From assembly GCA_963691705.1 (NCBI GenBank), contig OY829541.1, forward strand, positions 41,495,661 to 41,559,660: a DNA stretch of 64,000 bases. Direction: 5' to 3'. Position 1 is the first letter of the stretch; each line of letters starts with the position of its first letter. A program made the position numbers and the translations under genes. This DNA is from Viola odorata (Eukaryota > Streptophyta > Magnoliopsida > Malpighiales > Violaceae). The notes below the pieces were generated by a model that worked only from the letters and a program-made list of their open reading frames with translations, searched no databases and was not told the origin of the DNA. Positions 33,730 to 45,941 of this stretch are shown here, one piece after another.

Positions 33730-35108
33730 TGATAAAAGGCCTAGAGGGGGGGGGGGGGGTGAATAGGCAAATAAAATTCTAACACAAAATATAAGGATTA
33801 TGAGTGCGGAAATAGAATGTAAAAATACAAGGATATATAGTGGTTCCAATTCCTCAATGAATTGTACTCCACTACCTAAGAGTCCTCCTCTTAGGATTTT
33901 GAACAACGAACACTTCGTTATTTACCTTGAGTTTTTACGGGTTCAACTCAAACCTTACACCTTGGTTTTTCCGGGCTCAACCAATAAACCTATCACCTTG
34001 GTTTTTGCGGGCTCAACCAATAAACCTTACAATGTGATATTTCCGGGCTCAATCACAACCTAATACAATTTAGATAACTTGACAAGAGAGTGGTTAAATG
34101 GCAACACAAAATTGGTGTACAAATAAACTATGTATGATTCAATAATCAACACCAATAAATGAACAAGAATACCTCAGTAGAAAGCTTAAAACTTACTTGA
34201 AAAATGGACGCAAGAATGAGTAAAATCGGATGAGTGAAGCTTGCGTTATGAGAATTTGAATTTGTAAGCTTTGCAAAAATTCAGATTTTGGCTTTGAAAA
34301 TAGATGAGAGCTTTCTTGAGTTTATGATTGTGTTCTTGTGTTTCTTGTTATGTTTAAACTCATATGGGATGAGTATTTATAGGTAGGAAGGTGTAGAAAC
34401 TCGGACAAGAGGTTATGGGCTCAAAAATAGCCGTTGGAAGTGGAGAAAATAGCTGTTGGCGCGTCTCTCCTGGGCTGGGGCGGCATGCCGCCAGACACCA
34501 AAGGGCTGGGGCGGTATGCCGCCAGACACAAAGGGCTGGGGCGGCATGCCGCCAGACACCAAAGGGCTGGGGCGGCATGCCGCTAGCTTCGCTTCTTGAC
34601 AACCAAAAATAATTCACTTCTGCGTTCACACTGCGCGCCAAAATGTCAATGAGCAAAACTTCTGATCCAACCGTCCGATTTGGCTGAAACTTATCTCAAA
34701 TGAAATCTAACACCCTGAAGTTTCCATCAAGACCATGTTCGCTCAAATCGGACTCCATTTGCTTGTCAAAATTCTTGATGCAACCACACGAAGAAATTCT
34801 GGCTTGAAATGGCCAGACAAGACCCATTCCTCTATAACTCGAGATTTAAAAACCGTTTTCGCGTAAAACCTTTTGACACACTTTGCTTGAGGTATCTTGA
34901 ACATAGATCAAGTGTTAAGTTGAATCATACTTACATATTTATGGTCCTAATATACACTTGATCTTGAGCTTTGCGAATTCTTGATTTTGTTGCCTCTTAT
35001 TTGTTCAATCGCAAACTACACACTTTAACTTCAAATTGCATTAGTATTATTAATTAGTTTGTGTGTCTTAAATCATCAAAACAAGAGTGAGTTGCCCTTG
35101 GGCTAACA
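33730..35108 (-). repeat. 5' LTR of the copia element (right copy)
   Basis: The partner of 27090-28364 is about 100 bp longer. It has four copies of the 31-bp unit with the palindrome GGCGGCATGCCGCC (34473-34586) and an additional ACCTTGGTTTTTCCGGGCTC unit (33959-34020). These are local expansions after or during insertion. Confidence 0.92.
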
Positions 35109-35554
35109 GGATTGACCTTGCAAATCTAATTTTTGTGCTATGTTTATTGCATTTCTAGGAGTGTAAACACATAGCCTTGTTTTCTGAGCGTGAGCGCAAA
35201 CACTAATATCTGGTGAGGATTGCTTACAGCTGCATATCATGGGAAAGTCTTGTCCTTGAGGTCGTTATTTCCTGAACAAGATGTAGACGTTATCTAGACT
35301 TCAATCAATCATGTTCATATAACAAAAATTGGACGAATATTTTATCCACAAAAAAAGGGCTTGAATTTATTTTCTTAAACAAAGAAATCATTTTCATTCC
35401 AAAACAAAAAAAACTTGGGGGCAATCCATGGGTTAAATGTAGGAATATTTGATATTTCTCACATAGGTCGTTTGCTCTCTCTGTTTATCTGTTGCTGCTT
35501 CATATTTGCTTCCTTCCTATTTGCAGGACACAGATATGCTTCATTGGAATCAAC

Positions 35555-35985
35555 CAGGGGTCTTCGATAAAGATATCGTTGTAATGCCCTTGTCTTGGAT
35601 TTTCAAAAAAAATCCAATCAACATCGAATGGAGAACGTTACCACTCCTCAAACATGGGTCTTCGACGAAGAAATCATTGTAATGCCCTCGCCGTGGATTT
35701 TTGAAAAAATCCAATCAACATCGAATGGAGAACGTTACCACTCCTCAACCATGGGTCTTCGACGAAGAAATCGTTATAATGTGCTCGCCTTGGATTTTTG
35801 AAAAAATCCAATCAACATCGAATGGAGAACGTTACCACTCCTCAACCATGGGTCTTCGACGAAGAAATCGTTGTAATGCCCTCGCCTTGGATTTTTGAAA
35901 AAATCCAATCAACATCGAATGGAGCACGTTACCACTCCTCAACCATGGGTCTTCGATGGAACGTCGTTGTAATGCCCTCGCCACG
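35555..35985 (+). repeat. Tandem array, 97-bp unit, about 4.4 copies
   Basis: The words GTTGTAATGCCCTCGCC, AAAAATCCAATCAACATCG and CCATGGGTCTTCGA recur every 97 bp from 35578 on. Copies are nearly identical, so amplification is more recent than in the 184-bp array. Confidence 0.9.
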
Positions 35986-36189
35986 AATTTTATCAAAACA
36001 AAGTCCAAATCAAGTTGTGAAGAGCGGAATGGCCGTCCAAGACAACCATTCGCGAATTCACGTTGAGCCATCGAAATGCTCAAGCAAAGGTACGTCGCCC
36101 CGAACCAAAGGTACGTCTCAAACTCTCATTTACCTTTTTGTCAAAATGTATGAAGTGCGAGTGCTACCCTCACTCTATATAATTCTACA

Positions 36190-36950
36190 TTTCTGCATAA
36201 TCTCCTCCTTGAGCGACTACTTTTCTGCAAACCAAAACCTCCTCCTTAAGCGACTACATTTCTGCATAATCTCCTCCTTGAGCGATTACTTTTCTGCAAA
36301 CCAAAACCTCCTCATTGAGCGACTACTTTTCTGCCAACCAAAATCTCCTCCTTGAGTGACTACTTTTTTACCAACCAAAATCTCCTCCTTGAGCGACTAC
36401 ATTTCCGCAAACCAAAACCTCCTCCTTGAGCGACTACATTTCTGCATAACCTCCTCCTTGAGCGACTACATTTCTGCATAACCTCCTCCTTGAGCGACTA
36501 CTTTTCTGCAAACCAAAATCTCCTCCTTGAGCGACTACATTTCCGTATAAATATAATCTCCTCCTTGAGCGACTACATTTTCGCATAATTATAATCTCCT
36601 CCTTGAGCGACTACATTTCTACCAACCAAAATCTCCTCCTTGAGCGACTACTTTTCTGCCAACCAAAATCTCCTCCTTGAGCGACTACATTTCTGCATAA
36701 CCTCCTCCTTGAGCGACTACTTTTCTGCAAACCAAAATCTCCTCCTTGAGCGACTACATTTCCGTATAAATATAATCTCCTCCTTGAGCGACTACATTTC
36801 CGCATAATTATAATCTCCTCCTTGAGCGACTACATTTCTGCATAATTATTATCTCCTCCTTGAGCGACTACTTTTCTGCCAACCAAAATCTCATCCTTGA
36901 GCGACTACTTTTCTGCATAAATTATTACTCCTCCCTGAGCGACTATATCT
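36190..36950 (+). repeat. Tandem array of CTCCTCCTTGAGCGACTAC units
   Basis: Roughly twenty copies of CTCCTCCTTGAGCGACTAC are separated by short variable tails (TTTTCTGCCAACCAAAAT, ATTTCTGCATAAC, ATTTCCGTATAAATATAAT), giving unit lengths of about 31-42 bp. It is a hypervariable 3' UTR array as known in Tat/Ogre elements. Confidence 0.9.
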
Positions 36951-37073
36951 TTCAATTTATGCATAATCCCACATCTCAACCGGTCAGGATGTATTCAAAA
37001 CAAGGTAAAGACTTGGGGCAACCGTCTTTACTGCTTATCAAAAATTTCAGTTACACTGTATTTTTGATCAGAC

Positions 37074-37090
37074 AGTAAAGAGGGGGCAAC
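37074..37090 (+). promoter_or_regulatory. Polypurine tract of the Ogre element
   Basis: AGTAAAGAGGGGGCAAC lies immediately before the LTR start TGTTGCTACTCG. Confidence 0.75.
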
Positions 37091-39919
37091 TGTTGCTACT
37101 CGAATTTTGACTTATGTCACAACTTTTTTCGTTTTATTGCATGTCGCATTAATAGCCCGTTTACGTCAAATTTCAATCAATTTTTGATTATGGACTATTT
37201 GTTTTAATATTTCACGTCTTTTGAATTTTTCATATTTTTTTCGTATTTTTGACTAAACCGTATTTTTCGGTTTTCGTCAACGCACTTACGTATTTTTATG
37301 TTTACCGCATTTAATAACTCGTCTAGGTCAAATTTTTGTCGATTCTTGGTCCTAGGCTAGTTTGTTTAATATTCTGTGTCATTTCGTGCCTTCTCATTTT
37401 TTTCGTACTTTCGACTGTCTATTCGCTCGAACTTTTCTCGGTCCCGAGTAAGTTTCCTCGGACCGTGGCTCGAACGCGTAATTTATTTAATTGATAATTA
37501 CGTACTATTTTTCTCTTACACACCCTCTCATTTGGTTTCGTTCAATTTTTGCTGTAAGGGCATTTATTTTGCGTCTGAACCTTTTGACATTTTCGAAAGA
37601 GAAAATAAACACGTTAAATCGAATTTCGCATTTATTCACCGTATACTAGTTTTCTTGTCTTATTTTTCTGCACGTCGTGTTTCCCTCGGATCGGAAAAAG
37701 TCACTGTTCTTGTCCAAGAAAACTTGTTGTTTTCATGAGATTGGGTTACTGCCATGTTAAGTGATTTGTTGGGTGTGTTTTCGGGTCATTTGATCAAGTT
37801 TTAGCCACCTTTGTCGCCGGCCATGGCGCCGACGACGTGAAGAAACAAGAAGGAAGAAGATGAGTTTGGCGGGAAAGGAAATAAGAAAGGTGATGGGCTT
37901 GGCCTTTGCCAAGCCCATTTGTTTTAATTTAAATTTTGGGCTTGGATTAATTCCAAGCCCATTTTTTGTTGTCCAAATTTAGAAAATGGGCCCAAGCCCG
38001 GCCCATTTAATTTTCTTATAAATGTTTCGTATGCGTATAATTAATTTTTTCGTAAACTTTCGTGTTAACTTCTTATATGATTTTCGTATGCTTAAAAATT
38101 GTTTATTTACGCTATGTGTTAATGCTTGTATGAAATGCTCACATGCTTCGTATGATGATTTGTTTATTTTCATGCTTAATTATCGTAAATTGTTCACATG
38201 ATGAGTTGCTTATTTTATGCCATGTCAATTATCGTGAAATCATTTGTAGGCTCGCATGATGTTTTATTTACTTTATGCCATGTTTTAATATGAAATATTT
38301 GTATGCTCATATGAAATAAATTGTTTACATGTTTATCATGTTTATCTAATTGCTTGCTTGCTAAATAAATGTGTGCATGTGCTTTTATTATTTATTATTT
38401 TCGAGTTATTACTAACACTCTCGCTTTGTAGGTTAAACTTTTAATCTTCGCTCGAAAAGTACGTTTCTTTCTTTCTTTTACTTATTCGATGTGTTAAAAA
38501 TTATTCGTATGCATGTCATCCCAAAACTAGAAATCCCAATATGGGCCTAACCCGGCCCATAAAGAAAAATTGCATGCATGATCAAACCACCGCATTATCT
38601 TCGTGAATCATTATCATTCATATGTGATGTTTAAATTAGACGTTATTTTTAAAATTGCATGTATGAATATTTTAATTATCAACTCATTGTAATAATTAAG
38701 GAATTATCAACTCATTGTAATAATTAAGGAATTATCAACTTGTTGTAATAATTAGTTATTTCACTTGTTGTACTCCCTCCGTTTTCGAATAATCGTCACT
38801 GGCTACTATTCATGCATGCATTTCGAGGAGGCCGAATGACTCACTATTTGACCCAAAAAGTTTCGTACTTTTTCTCAGACGTACGTTAGAAAAAAAGTAC
38901 GGATTTTTTTGGGGTAAAATAGTGAGTCATTCGGCCTCCTCGAAACACGTGCATAAATAGTAAAGTGTCAATTATTCAAAAACGGAGGGAGTAATATTTA
39001 GTTAGATAGTTATTCCGACCTCCAATTTGTAATAATTAGATAAGTAGTTTTTATTATGAATTGTGGTTTGTAATAATTAGTTAAGTAGTTAAAAATCATG
39101 TATGTTTGTTTATACCTACCCTATGTCAATTGTTGCTAACCACGGTTTTGAAGAGATGGATCGATCGGGGTTCATCCAAAAGGTAAGCTTACCTTAAAAC
39201 ATTTCCTTGTATGTTTATTTAAATGCCAAAACCGAATCGAATGCATGACACCCTAGTAGGCGTTAGAACCTCCCCATTCGCATACATGACATATAGAATT
39301 GCTAAAACAATTAAAATCAAACTCACATGCATAACATGTTTATATCGCTTGTCTTTCATACCATGAAATTAATTGTTTTCTTGCTAAATGCTATGCATGG
39401 TGGCTTCTATCCCACATGGAATATGTGCATCCATAAAATGTACTTTGTTAGTTTTGCCATGATAGAATCACCTAGTTTAAATTAATCATGCATGGCCCAA
39501 TGATAAGGGGGGAATGTCCGCTCTAGCATACGAACAAACGGTAAACCCGTCCTTCGGTCCCAATCGAAAATAACAAGTCATAACGAAAAATGCTAAGATG
39601 TAACGTCACCTCGGAGGGCCCAAATTACATGTTTAAAATGTTTTCAAAACACCTCGCATACTGGTAACCTTTTTAGGATGTGACTTGGGTGCCTAACACC
39701 TTCCTAAGTCCATAATCACGACCTCGAACCGTTGTTCTTTGGTTTAGACCTTTGTGCCTTAGCCTTTTATTTTTTATGCCATGGCGATTAGGTTCCCTAA
39801 ACCTTAGAAAATTAGGGTGGCGACTTCATTTTTCGCATGATGAGAGACGAGTCCAACGCTTGTCTCGCATCCTTGTCCTAAACCTATTTTTCGCAAAATC
39901 GAAAAATGGGGGTGCGACA
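37091..39919 (+). repeat. 3' LTR of the Ogre-like element (complete)
   Basis: The LTR is bounded by TGTTGCTACTCG and GGTGCGACA, 2829 bp including a 219-bp MITE. Its last 1.8 kb matches 1-1886. The U3 part (37091-38080) has no partner in the window because the left LTR is cut. Confidence 0.88.
38773..38991. mobile_element. Stowaway-like MITE inserted in the Ogre 3' LTR
   Basis: CTCCCTCCGTTTTCGAATAA and its inverted complement form the termini, with TA on both sides. The left LTR at about 958-973 has the unfilled TA site. The whole element folds back: the arm with CGAGGAGGCCGAATGA pairs with TCATTCGGCCTCCTCG. It shares interior words with the MITE at 29-288. Confidence 0.9.
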
Positions 39920-41277
39920 GGTCCATCAAGCTAGTGTCACGTTGGAGGGTTCTGTTGATGACGGTCACTGCTTCTAACAGTGTTCTCTTGCCTTTACGAT
40001 TCATTGTTGTTAGCTGGCAAGCAAATACGTAACAGCCTAAACAAAAGGGAAAATGAAGAGCAGAGGTTGAGGAATAATGAGGAAGATCTGTATGATTGTT
40101 GTACCGGTAAAGGAAAAATATACGGTTTAAATAACTTGGAATTCCCAACTGTTTAATAACCGTTACGAGTCTAACGACGTTCACTTGGTGTTGGTTATGG
40201 TAGGGGGGAGAATTGATTCTCAGTGGTGTATTGGGAAGTAAAAAAATGTGTTTGAATTTGAAATCGGGAGACGTGTCCACCGAGAATTGCTCCGTCAACC
40301 ACTTCTGTTTGATAAAGATGGAATCCAGTCAGCTTGACATAGGAGAAGAGTGAAAGCCTAAAGAGGGGTCTTAAAGATTGTTTATTTATTCATTTGGGAG
40401 CTTAAGTCTTGGTCAAGCCCTAGGTCAATCTCCGAATTAACGCTTATGCCACAAAGCTATGCCAAGCTCATGGCCAAGCTGATGAAGATAACAATACATT
40501 ACACCAGGTAAATAAATATCCTACGACAACATAGACAGATCTATTAAATGTCAGGAAACTCAGCAACAACTTGTGCTTAAACAGAAGCTGGCCATCAAGC
40601 AGATGATCATTAACCTCAGCAACAAAGTTGACTCGCCTCTTGGCTTGCAGGAGGATTCATTGTGGTGGACTCTAGAAGAAAAGGAAGCAAACAATCATCA
40701 TATACATCATCATCAACATCATCATATTACAAAAAGCAATTCATTTATTATCAGATTCTCCAACCAATGTCAGAGGAATTTGGTCTATATAATCATCATC
40801 ATCATCATACAATGCATAAATTATCCATTAAACTACTGCTCAGGAAATGCAATGTAAACCCAGAAATTGCATTGCATTAGTATTTCCAATTAACAAAAGC
40901 CATGATACAGGTCTAGACTATGAAAGTGTCCACCTATACATCAACTACTGCCCAAGTAAATGATCTTGACCGATCATTGCATCATGGTATACGACCTGTA
41001 CAACCTATCTACTGCCCAAAAAGTTGTGCTATTTACTCCTGTCTGCAAATGCAAACACTTAGATTGATGGATATTTTGATCATCATCATTACCCAAAACA
41101 GAGATCAATTATATAATTACTGCTCATGCACACCCAAAAATCCCATTCCACTGTCTACCAAAGAACATGCTCAAATCCTCATGTATTCTTGCAAGCATGT
41201 AATAGAAAATTAATCACACCAGATCCATAACCACACAAATAACAAAAATAAAATGATTAAGTAGGATTAATTACAGG
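39920..41277. other. Flank between the Ogre LTR and the mariner remnant
   Basis: No gene is supported. Minus-strand open frames at 39804-40298 run into the Ogre LTR and lack a recognisable domain. CAT/ATC microsatellite-like patches occur at 40695-40735 and 40790-40810. Whether any of this belongs to the mariner element cannot be decided, since its left terminus is not visible. Confidence 0.4.
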
Positions 41278-42840
41278 CTATGGGAGTAGATGAGCCCTTG
41301 CATTTGCAATGATTAAAGAGTCACATGATAGGACTAGAGGGAGCAACCCTTGCCTTTCCAAAGACTCCTTACTCATGTGAGGGATTTTATATGTGTTATC
41401 CCCAAAAATTTTAAGAATTTCAACAATACAGGACTGAAGAGTGAGAAATATATAATTACACTTCTTATCAGAGAACTCATTATAACTCTTATATACAGCT
41501 GCAACCAATTCAGCCATAGACTTAGCACACTGCTGTTCTTGCAGAGATTGTATAGCCCTAAAAAACCTAAGATCAAGGACATTAAGATCAGGAGAATTAA
41601 GGGGTTGACATGACAGTATAACATTCAATCCCAGAGAGGTAGCAGCTAAACAGAATTGGTCATCGTCAGGCAGGATATGTCTCTTCGCATTATCCTGTTG
41701 GATAATGATTGGATCTCCAATGTTCTCTACAGGCCACTTATCCCTAATTGAAGCAAAACCTTTTCAATCATGAATTTCCTAATGACATCCCTATCTATCT
41801 TTTCAATTGCCTTCAATTCCATTGAACCTGCAAGTCTGTTAACACTAGACCTAACAGCACAAACCTCTTCTACCAAAGGAAATATACCTAATTTTCCATC
41901 AAAAGTGCAGTTACCATCAGGCGCATACCTAGGCCTAGCTACAGCTGCTAGAAACATAATTTTTGGAATGAAGTTAGTGCTTTTAAGTTTCCTTACTGGA
42001 TCATCCTCGTCTGCCAACAAGTAGTATGTTTGTGTCTTCTTTGTCATGTGAAACCACTTCTCGTCGATGTGCACCACATTGGTCATATCTTGGAAACTCT
42101 AGTCAGTAGGAGGTTTTTGTGGATCCAGCATTGAGAGGCAAAACTCAATCCATTTTAGTCGATTAGCATCTGTCAAAATAGGCTTGATGGCATTAGAATG
42201 CTGCCTGATCTCTGCACTCTTCAATGCAAATGTCAAACGTCTCCTGGGCACTCGCAGTGCTGTGGCGAGATTCCTCATAGTGGTCCTCTTCCTCAGAGAA
42301 ATCTCCCAGATTTGCTACCAATCAATCTCAACCCTTTTCCTCCCAGTATTCTTAACTCTGTTGAGGCCAACGTTGTGATTCCCAGACTCTTGGCCCCGCT
42401 TCGACAACCTCTGGACAGATCGAATTGGAATGTTGAAGGCTAGAGCAACCTTAGTTGTTGTCCATCTTAGAAGCTTCCCGTTCTTACTCTTCTGCAACAA
42501 CATCTTATATGTCGCAGCCCTGTCATCGTCGGCCAATTCTTTGTGTCGTTTGTTGCCTAAATGTTGTCCTGCAACTCACACACAGAAACATACTTAGGAA
42601 AATGAACTCTAAATTTTTCTATGATCATACACAAATACAGTTTTCAACTTAAATTTGGATGACCTTGGTCTTCACTTTCCGGCCAGGCTCAATGCTTAAG
42701 TCTGGAATTTCCTCGTCATCTCCGCCCTCGTCATATGGGAGCTCCACGAACTCCTCTCCTCCGTCATCTGAGTAAGCTTCATTGTTGCCGCACTCGAGTA
42801 AGTTTCCTAGATAACCAAGTATGTTAGGGTCTCCGGCAAG
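41278..42840 (-). pseudogene. Mariner-like (Tc1/mariner) transposase, degenerate
   Basis: An acidic N-terminal piece (42840-42655) is followed by a likely intron ending GAGTTGCAG near 42575 and a helix-turn-helix region (KVALAFNIPIRSVQRLSKRG). The catalytic domain has VHIDEKWFHMTKK, IIIQQDNAK and NSPDLNVLD, giving the DD39D signature of plant mariner-like elements. TAG stops at 42315-42317 and near 42105, and a frameshift near 41745, make it non-functional although all three aspartates are still there. The family cuts and pastes at TA sites and mobilises Stowaway MITEs, two of which lie nearby. Confidence 0.85.
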
Positions 42841-43360
42841 CTCAGAGAAGGGTTAAAATCACCATCATCTATTGATTTATGCAAGTTATTTTAAAACAGG
42901 GGTCAGGGTTTGGGAGACCAAGCAGAGGTAGGGATTGAGGACTTTACAAATTTGAACAGAAATTGCTTTCCCCACATACAATCCCAACACAATGGCGGGA
43001 ATTTTAATTTATGCTAAAATTTCATTCCCATTTAAAGCGGGAATGGTTGAAACTTTCAATATTTGGGAATTTGGGGAAGATTGTAAATGGGGGGAGATTG
43101 GAAATTTGGAGCCGATGGCTTACATTCCTTCATAAGACGCTGTCATTTTTGCCAAGACCAAACCCAGCCCAGCCGACCACACACTTGACCCAACTTGGCA
43201 AGCCCGACTTCAAGCCAGAAGCTATCAGAAATGAGCTAGGTACATTTGAAAATAGCTAGGGAGGGTGGGGGTATTATGGTTAAAAAGTGCCTCATTTTCT
43301 CCGAACCAATCATTTTCTTAAGCCACGCGCAACAAGCTAAAACGTCGCTTGTTTTGCACC

Positions 43361-43370
43361 GGAGGGAGTA
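43361..43370 (-). repeat. Terminal inverted repeat of the mariner-like element
   Basis: On the minus strand the sequence is TACTCCCTCCGGTGCAAAAC, upstream of the transposase. It has the same CTCCCTCCG terminus as the Stowaway MITE at 38773. The opposite terminus is not found. Confidence 0.6.
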
Positions 43371-44545
43371 CCAATTACCATTAATTTTGATTACTCTTTT
43401 TCTAATAAATATAAAATACATGAATTTAGTTTCTTACTTCTCATAAGAATTTGTTTTATTATTAACCTTACTAAAAATAATATTCATTTTATTAAAAATT
43501 AATAATATAGAACTTTCATATATTAAATTATGAGAGTGAATAAAACATGTTAAGTTTTAGAATTCAAGATATCAATTTATTTCTTAACAATTATAATAAT
43601 TATAAAAAAATGATTCCGTGACGAATAAATATGGCTAACTAGTCAATTCGAGCAAGGCCACATATTTGGCTAATTCGGGTCAAGTATAAGTAGCACAAAT
43701 ATACACCCATTTTGTGTAAATTCGGACCAATTGGGTACCAACTAGTCTGACCCAAATCCGAACCTATAATATGAGACAGATATCATGACCCGACCCGACC
43801 TGAACCAAATTAAACCATACTTTTTTAGTTCCGTCCAATACTAATTCAGTTCAGGTTTCGAGTTTCGGTTCGTTTTGCACAAACCTGTATGTATGCATAT
43901 ACAATTAATTATTGAAGTATATACATGCACTTCCACACCTTAGTATGAAGTTTGAGCCCCAATACTTTAGTCCCTAACATATCGAAACGTATCAAACTCT
44001 TAGAAATTAGAATTAATATTTCTTTAAATCTTAATGTAGTTAATAATTAGCTAAACTCTAAGAGCTTATTTAGGGGTTGTTTAATTAACTAGATTCATTT
44101 AAAACTCTTGTTTTAATTGATTAAACAGGAATTAGGTTGTTAGAGTTTTTAAATATCTATAGCTGATTTGTAGAAATAATGAAAGTATATTTTATTGATG
44201 ATTAACTTATCATGTCAGATCTATGGTAAACACTCTTGCTAGCTCACTCTCGTTGATTCAATTTTTATTTTCAATTTACTTATAGTACTAAGGTTATCAT
44301 TGATTTTGATTACAAATACACTATACTAATTATCATTAATTGCTTTTAGAAGTGGTTGTTTAATGTAATATCGGAACATTTATGATGTCTGAATTCTACC
44401 ACAATTATATTTAATTAAAATTAATTTAGCAAACCTTTAAAAAAAATTAGCAAAAAATATGGTGTATCGAGAATCAGTACAAATCATTTAAATGACTTTC
44501 ACTTAATGGTGTGTTGAGAATCAGTTCGTCTCATTCTGTGGCTTT
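43371..44545. other. AT-rich intergenic sequence
   Basis: I see no gene or clear element here. A patch of CCCGACCCGACCTGAAC-like repeats occurs at 43740-43800. Confidence 0.4.
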
Positions 44546-44553
44546 GTTTTAAT

Positions 44554-45623
44554 TAGAGCTGTCAAAACGGGTCCAGGACCCGTGGAGCCGACCCGATCTC
44601 GGCAATTCGGGTCGGGTCTGGGACCAATTTTTAGTCTCGTTTTAAGTCGGGCTGGGTCTGGTCCCGACCCGGGAAATCCCGAGTCCATTCGGGCCAGACC
44701 CAGAAAATTAATGTTAACCTAATTTTTTTTCCCTCTGCCCAAAATCATCTCCTCAACCGGATCCACCCACCATCTTCAATCTTTCCAAATCCATCTCTGA
44801 AAAGAATCAAAATCATCTCCCTCAAACTCCAGCCGCATCACCGATTCCCTCCACTTCAAATCACGGAGCCACCACAAACCCACACCACCACCACTCAATC
44901 GCCCAATCACACCATTCGGCCACCGCCCTCCGGCCAACCACCAAACCCATCTCCCTCTCTGCCTCACCGCGGATCCAAACCCAGCCCAACCAACTCTCTC
45001 GGCTCATTTTCTCAACCGCACTCTCAATATCCGCACCGCACCCTCAACCAAACCACCACACCAATCGCCGTCACAACTCACACCGCCGATACTCATTAAA
45101 TCAAAGTTTATACCCAAAAGAAATATGGAAAAGAGTAGATCGGACGAGAGAGGAAGAAGTGGTAGAGAAAATTGTCAGATTTGAGGTTTTCTACCTAAAA
45201 ACATATGGTGAAGATGTAGATCTGATGAGAGAGGAAGGAGTGGTAAAGAAAAATTATCAGATCTGGATGAAATTGGTTGCTGATCTATGATTTTTTACAA
45301 AAAAAAATGGAGAAATGTAGATCTGAAGGAGGGAGTGGGTGAAGAAAATTATTTAATCTTGATGGAGTTGGTTGCTTCCGGGTACGTTAGTGGTGCCAAG
45401 ATAAAATGTTAAGGAAAGCAATAGACATAGAAGAAAGAAAGAAAAGTAGAAGAAAACAAAAGAATAATATTTTGAAATTGGTCCCATTTTTTCACGGGAC
45501 GATTTAGCCGGGTCGGGAACGGGGTCAGAAATTGGTCCCGTTTTTTCACAGGACCGGTCAGGTCCAGACCCGAATTGTCCGGGTCTGTCCGGTTCCGAGT
45601 CCAAACCTGGATTGACAGCTCTA
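44554..45623. mobile_element. Non-autonomous hAT-type element
   Basis: The termini TAGAGCTGTCAA and TTGACAGCTCTA are perfect inverted repeats, and the 8-bp sequence GTTTTAAT flanks both ends (44546-44553 and 45624-45631). An 8-bp duplication is the hAT hallmark. Subterminal regions are rich in GGGTC/GACCC words (CCCGACCCGGG). No transposase is encoded; open frames inside are low-complexity products of those repeats. Confidence 0.85.
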
Positions 45624-45941
45624 GTTTTAATTGAACAATATTAATTGTTTCTACAGATCATAAGATAAGGGTACTGTCATTTTCGTAATGAAAAGAAAAG
45701 AAACAAATCTAGCTACTGTGCTAGCACAAATCCAGAGAATAGAAAAACACAAATTAATAATAAACTGGACTTTTATTTAATTAATCCAAAGTGGAACGAA
45801 GGGAACAACATAGAGGAGGCATGCTTAGACATATTCATACGCTATATATATGTATGTCACAAGCATTTATAGCCTTCTTTAATTGACGACAACGACAACA
45901 AAATTAACCATAGTCCAGTACACTCACATCACACCTCAGTC

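Larger units (their letters stand above)
27090..35108 (-). mobile_element. Ty1/copia retrotransposon, SIRE/Maximus-like, frameshifted
   Basis: LTRs of 1275 bp (left) and 1379 bp (right) enclose gag and pol on the minus strand. GGATT flanks the element on both sides (27085-27089 and 35109-35113). Read on the minus strand, the LTR begins TGTTAGCCCAAGGG and ends GGCCTTTTATCA. The polypurine tract AAAAAGGGGGAGAT precedes the 3' LTR and the primer site is a degenerate initiator-Met type. About a dozen substitutions separate the LTRs (about 1%). The length difference comes from extra tandem copies in the right LTR. The gag architecture and PPT fit the SIRE/Maximus lineage, though that assignment is by eye. 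Confidence 0.9.
35109..37090 (+). other. Ogre 3' untranslated region
   Basis: No gene is seen. The first 170 bp closely resembles 60098-60260 of the Athila element. Two tandem arrays and a polypurine tract follow. ORFs here are just repeats read through. Confidence 0.6.
1..39919 (+). mobile_element. Ogre-like Ty3/gypsy retrotransposon, decayed, with nested insertions
   Basis: The sequence at 294-1886 recurs at about 38100-39919, and both copies end in GGTGCGACA, so they are the two LTRs of one element whose 5' end lies outside the window. A tRNA-Arg-type primer site follows the left LTR and a purine tract (37074-37090) precedes the right one. Between them lie ORF1 and gag of the Ogre type in the plus orientation, both broken. 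No reverse transcriptase or integrase of this element is left. About 24 kb of the span is later insertions (a Tat element and a copia element). The two LTRs differ at roughly 43 of 1590 compared positions by eye, so this is the oldest element of the nest. The right-hand target duplication cannot be checked because the left flank is missing. Confidence 0.85.

Noticed and set aside
35595..36355. Open frames with repeated peptide units in the 97-bp array
   Set aside because: The unit length is not a multiple of three, so the frames change with each copy and are only reading through a tandem repeat.
36190..36950. CRISPR-like array of repeats with spacers
   Set aside because: The variable pieces are themselves recurrent (two or three tail types), the context is a plant retrotransposon 3' UTR, and there are no cas genes.
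39804..40298. A 164-codon minus-strand frame next to the Ogre LTR
   Set aside because: About 115 bp of it lie in the LTR and no domain or codon pattern supports it.
40573..41213. Histidine-rich frames near 40.6-41.2 kb
   Set aside because: They come from CAT/ATC microsatellite-like sequence.
44776..45604. Open frames inside the hAT-type element
   Set aside because: They translate repeated GACCCG words and show no transposase motif.
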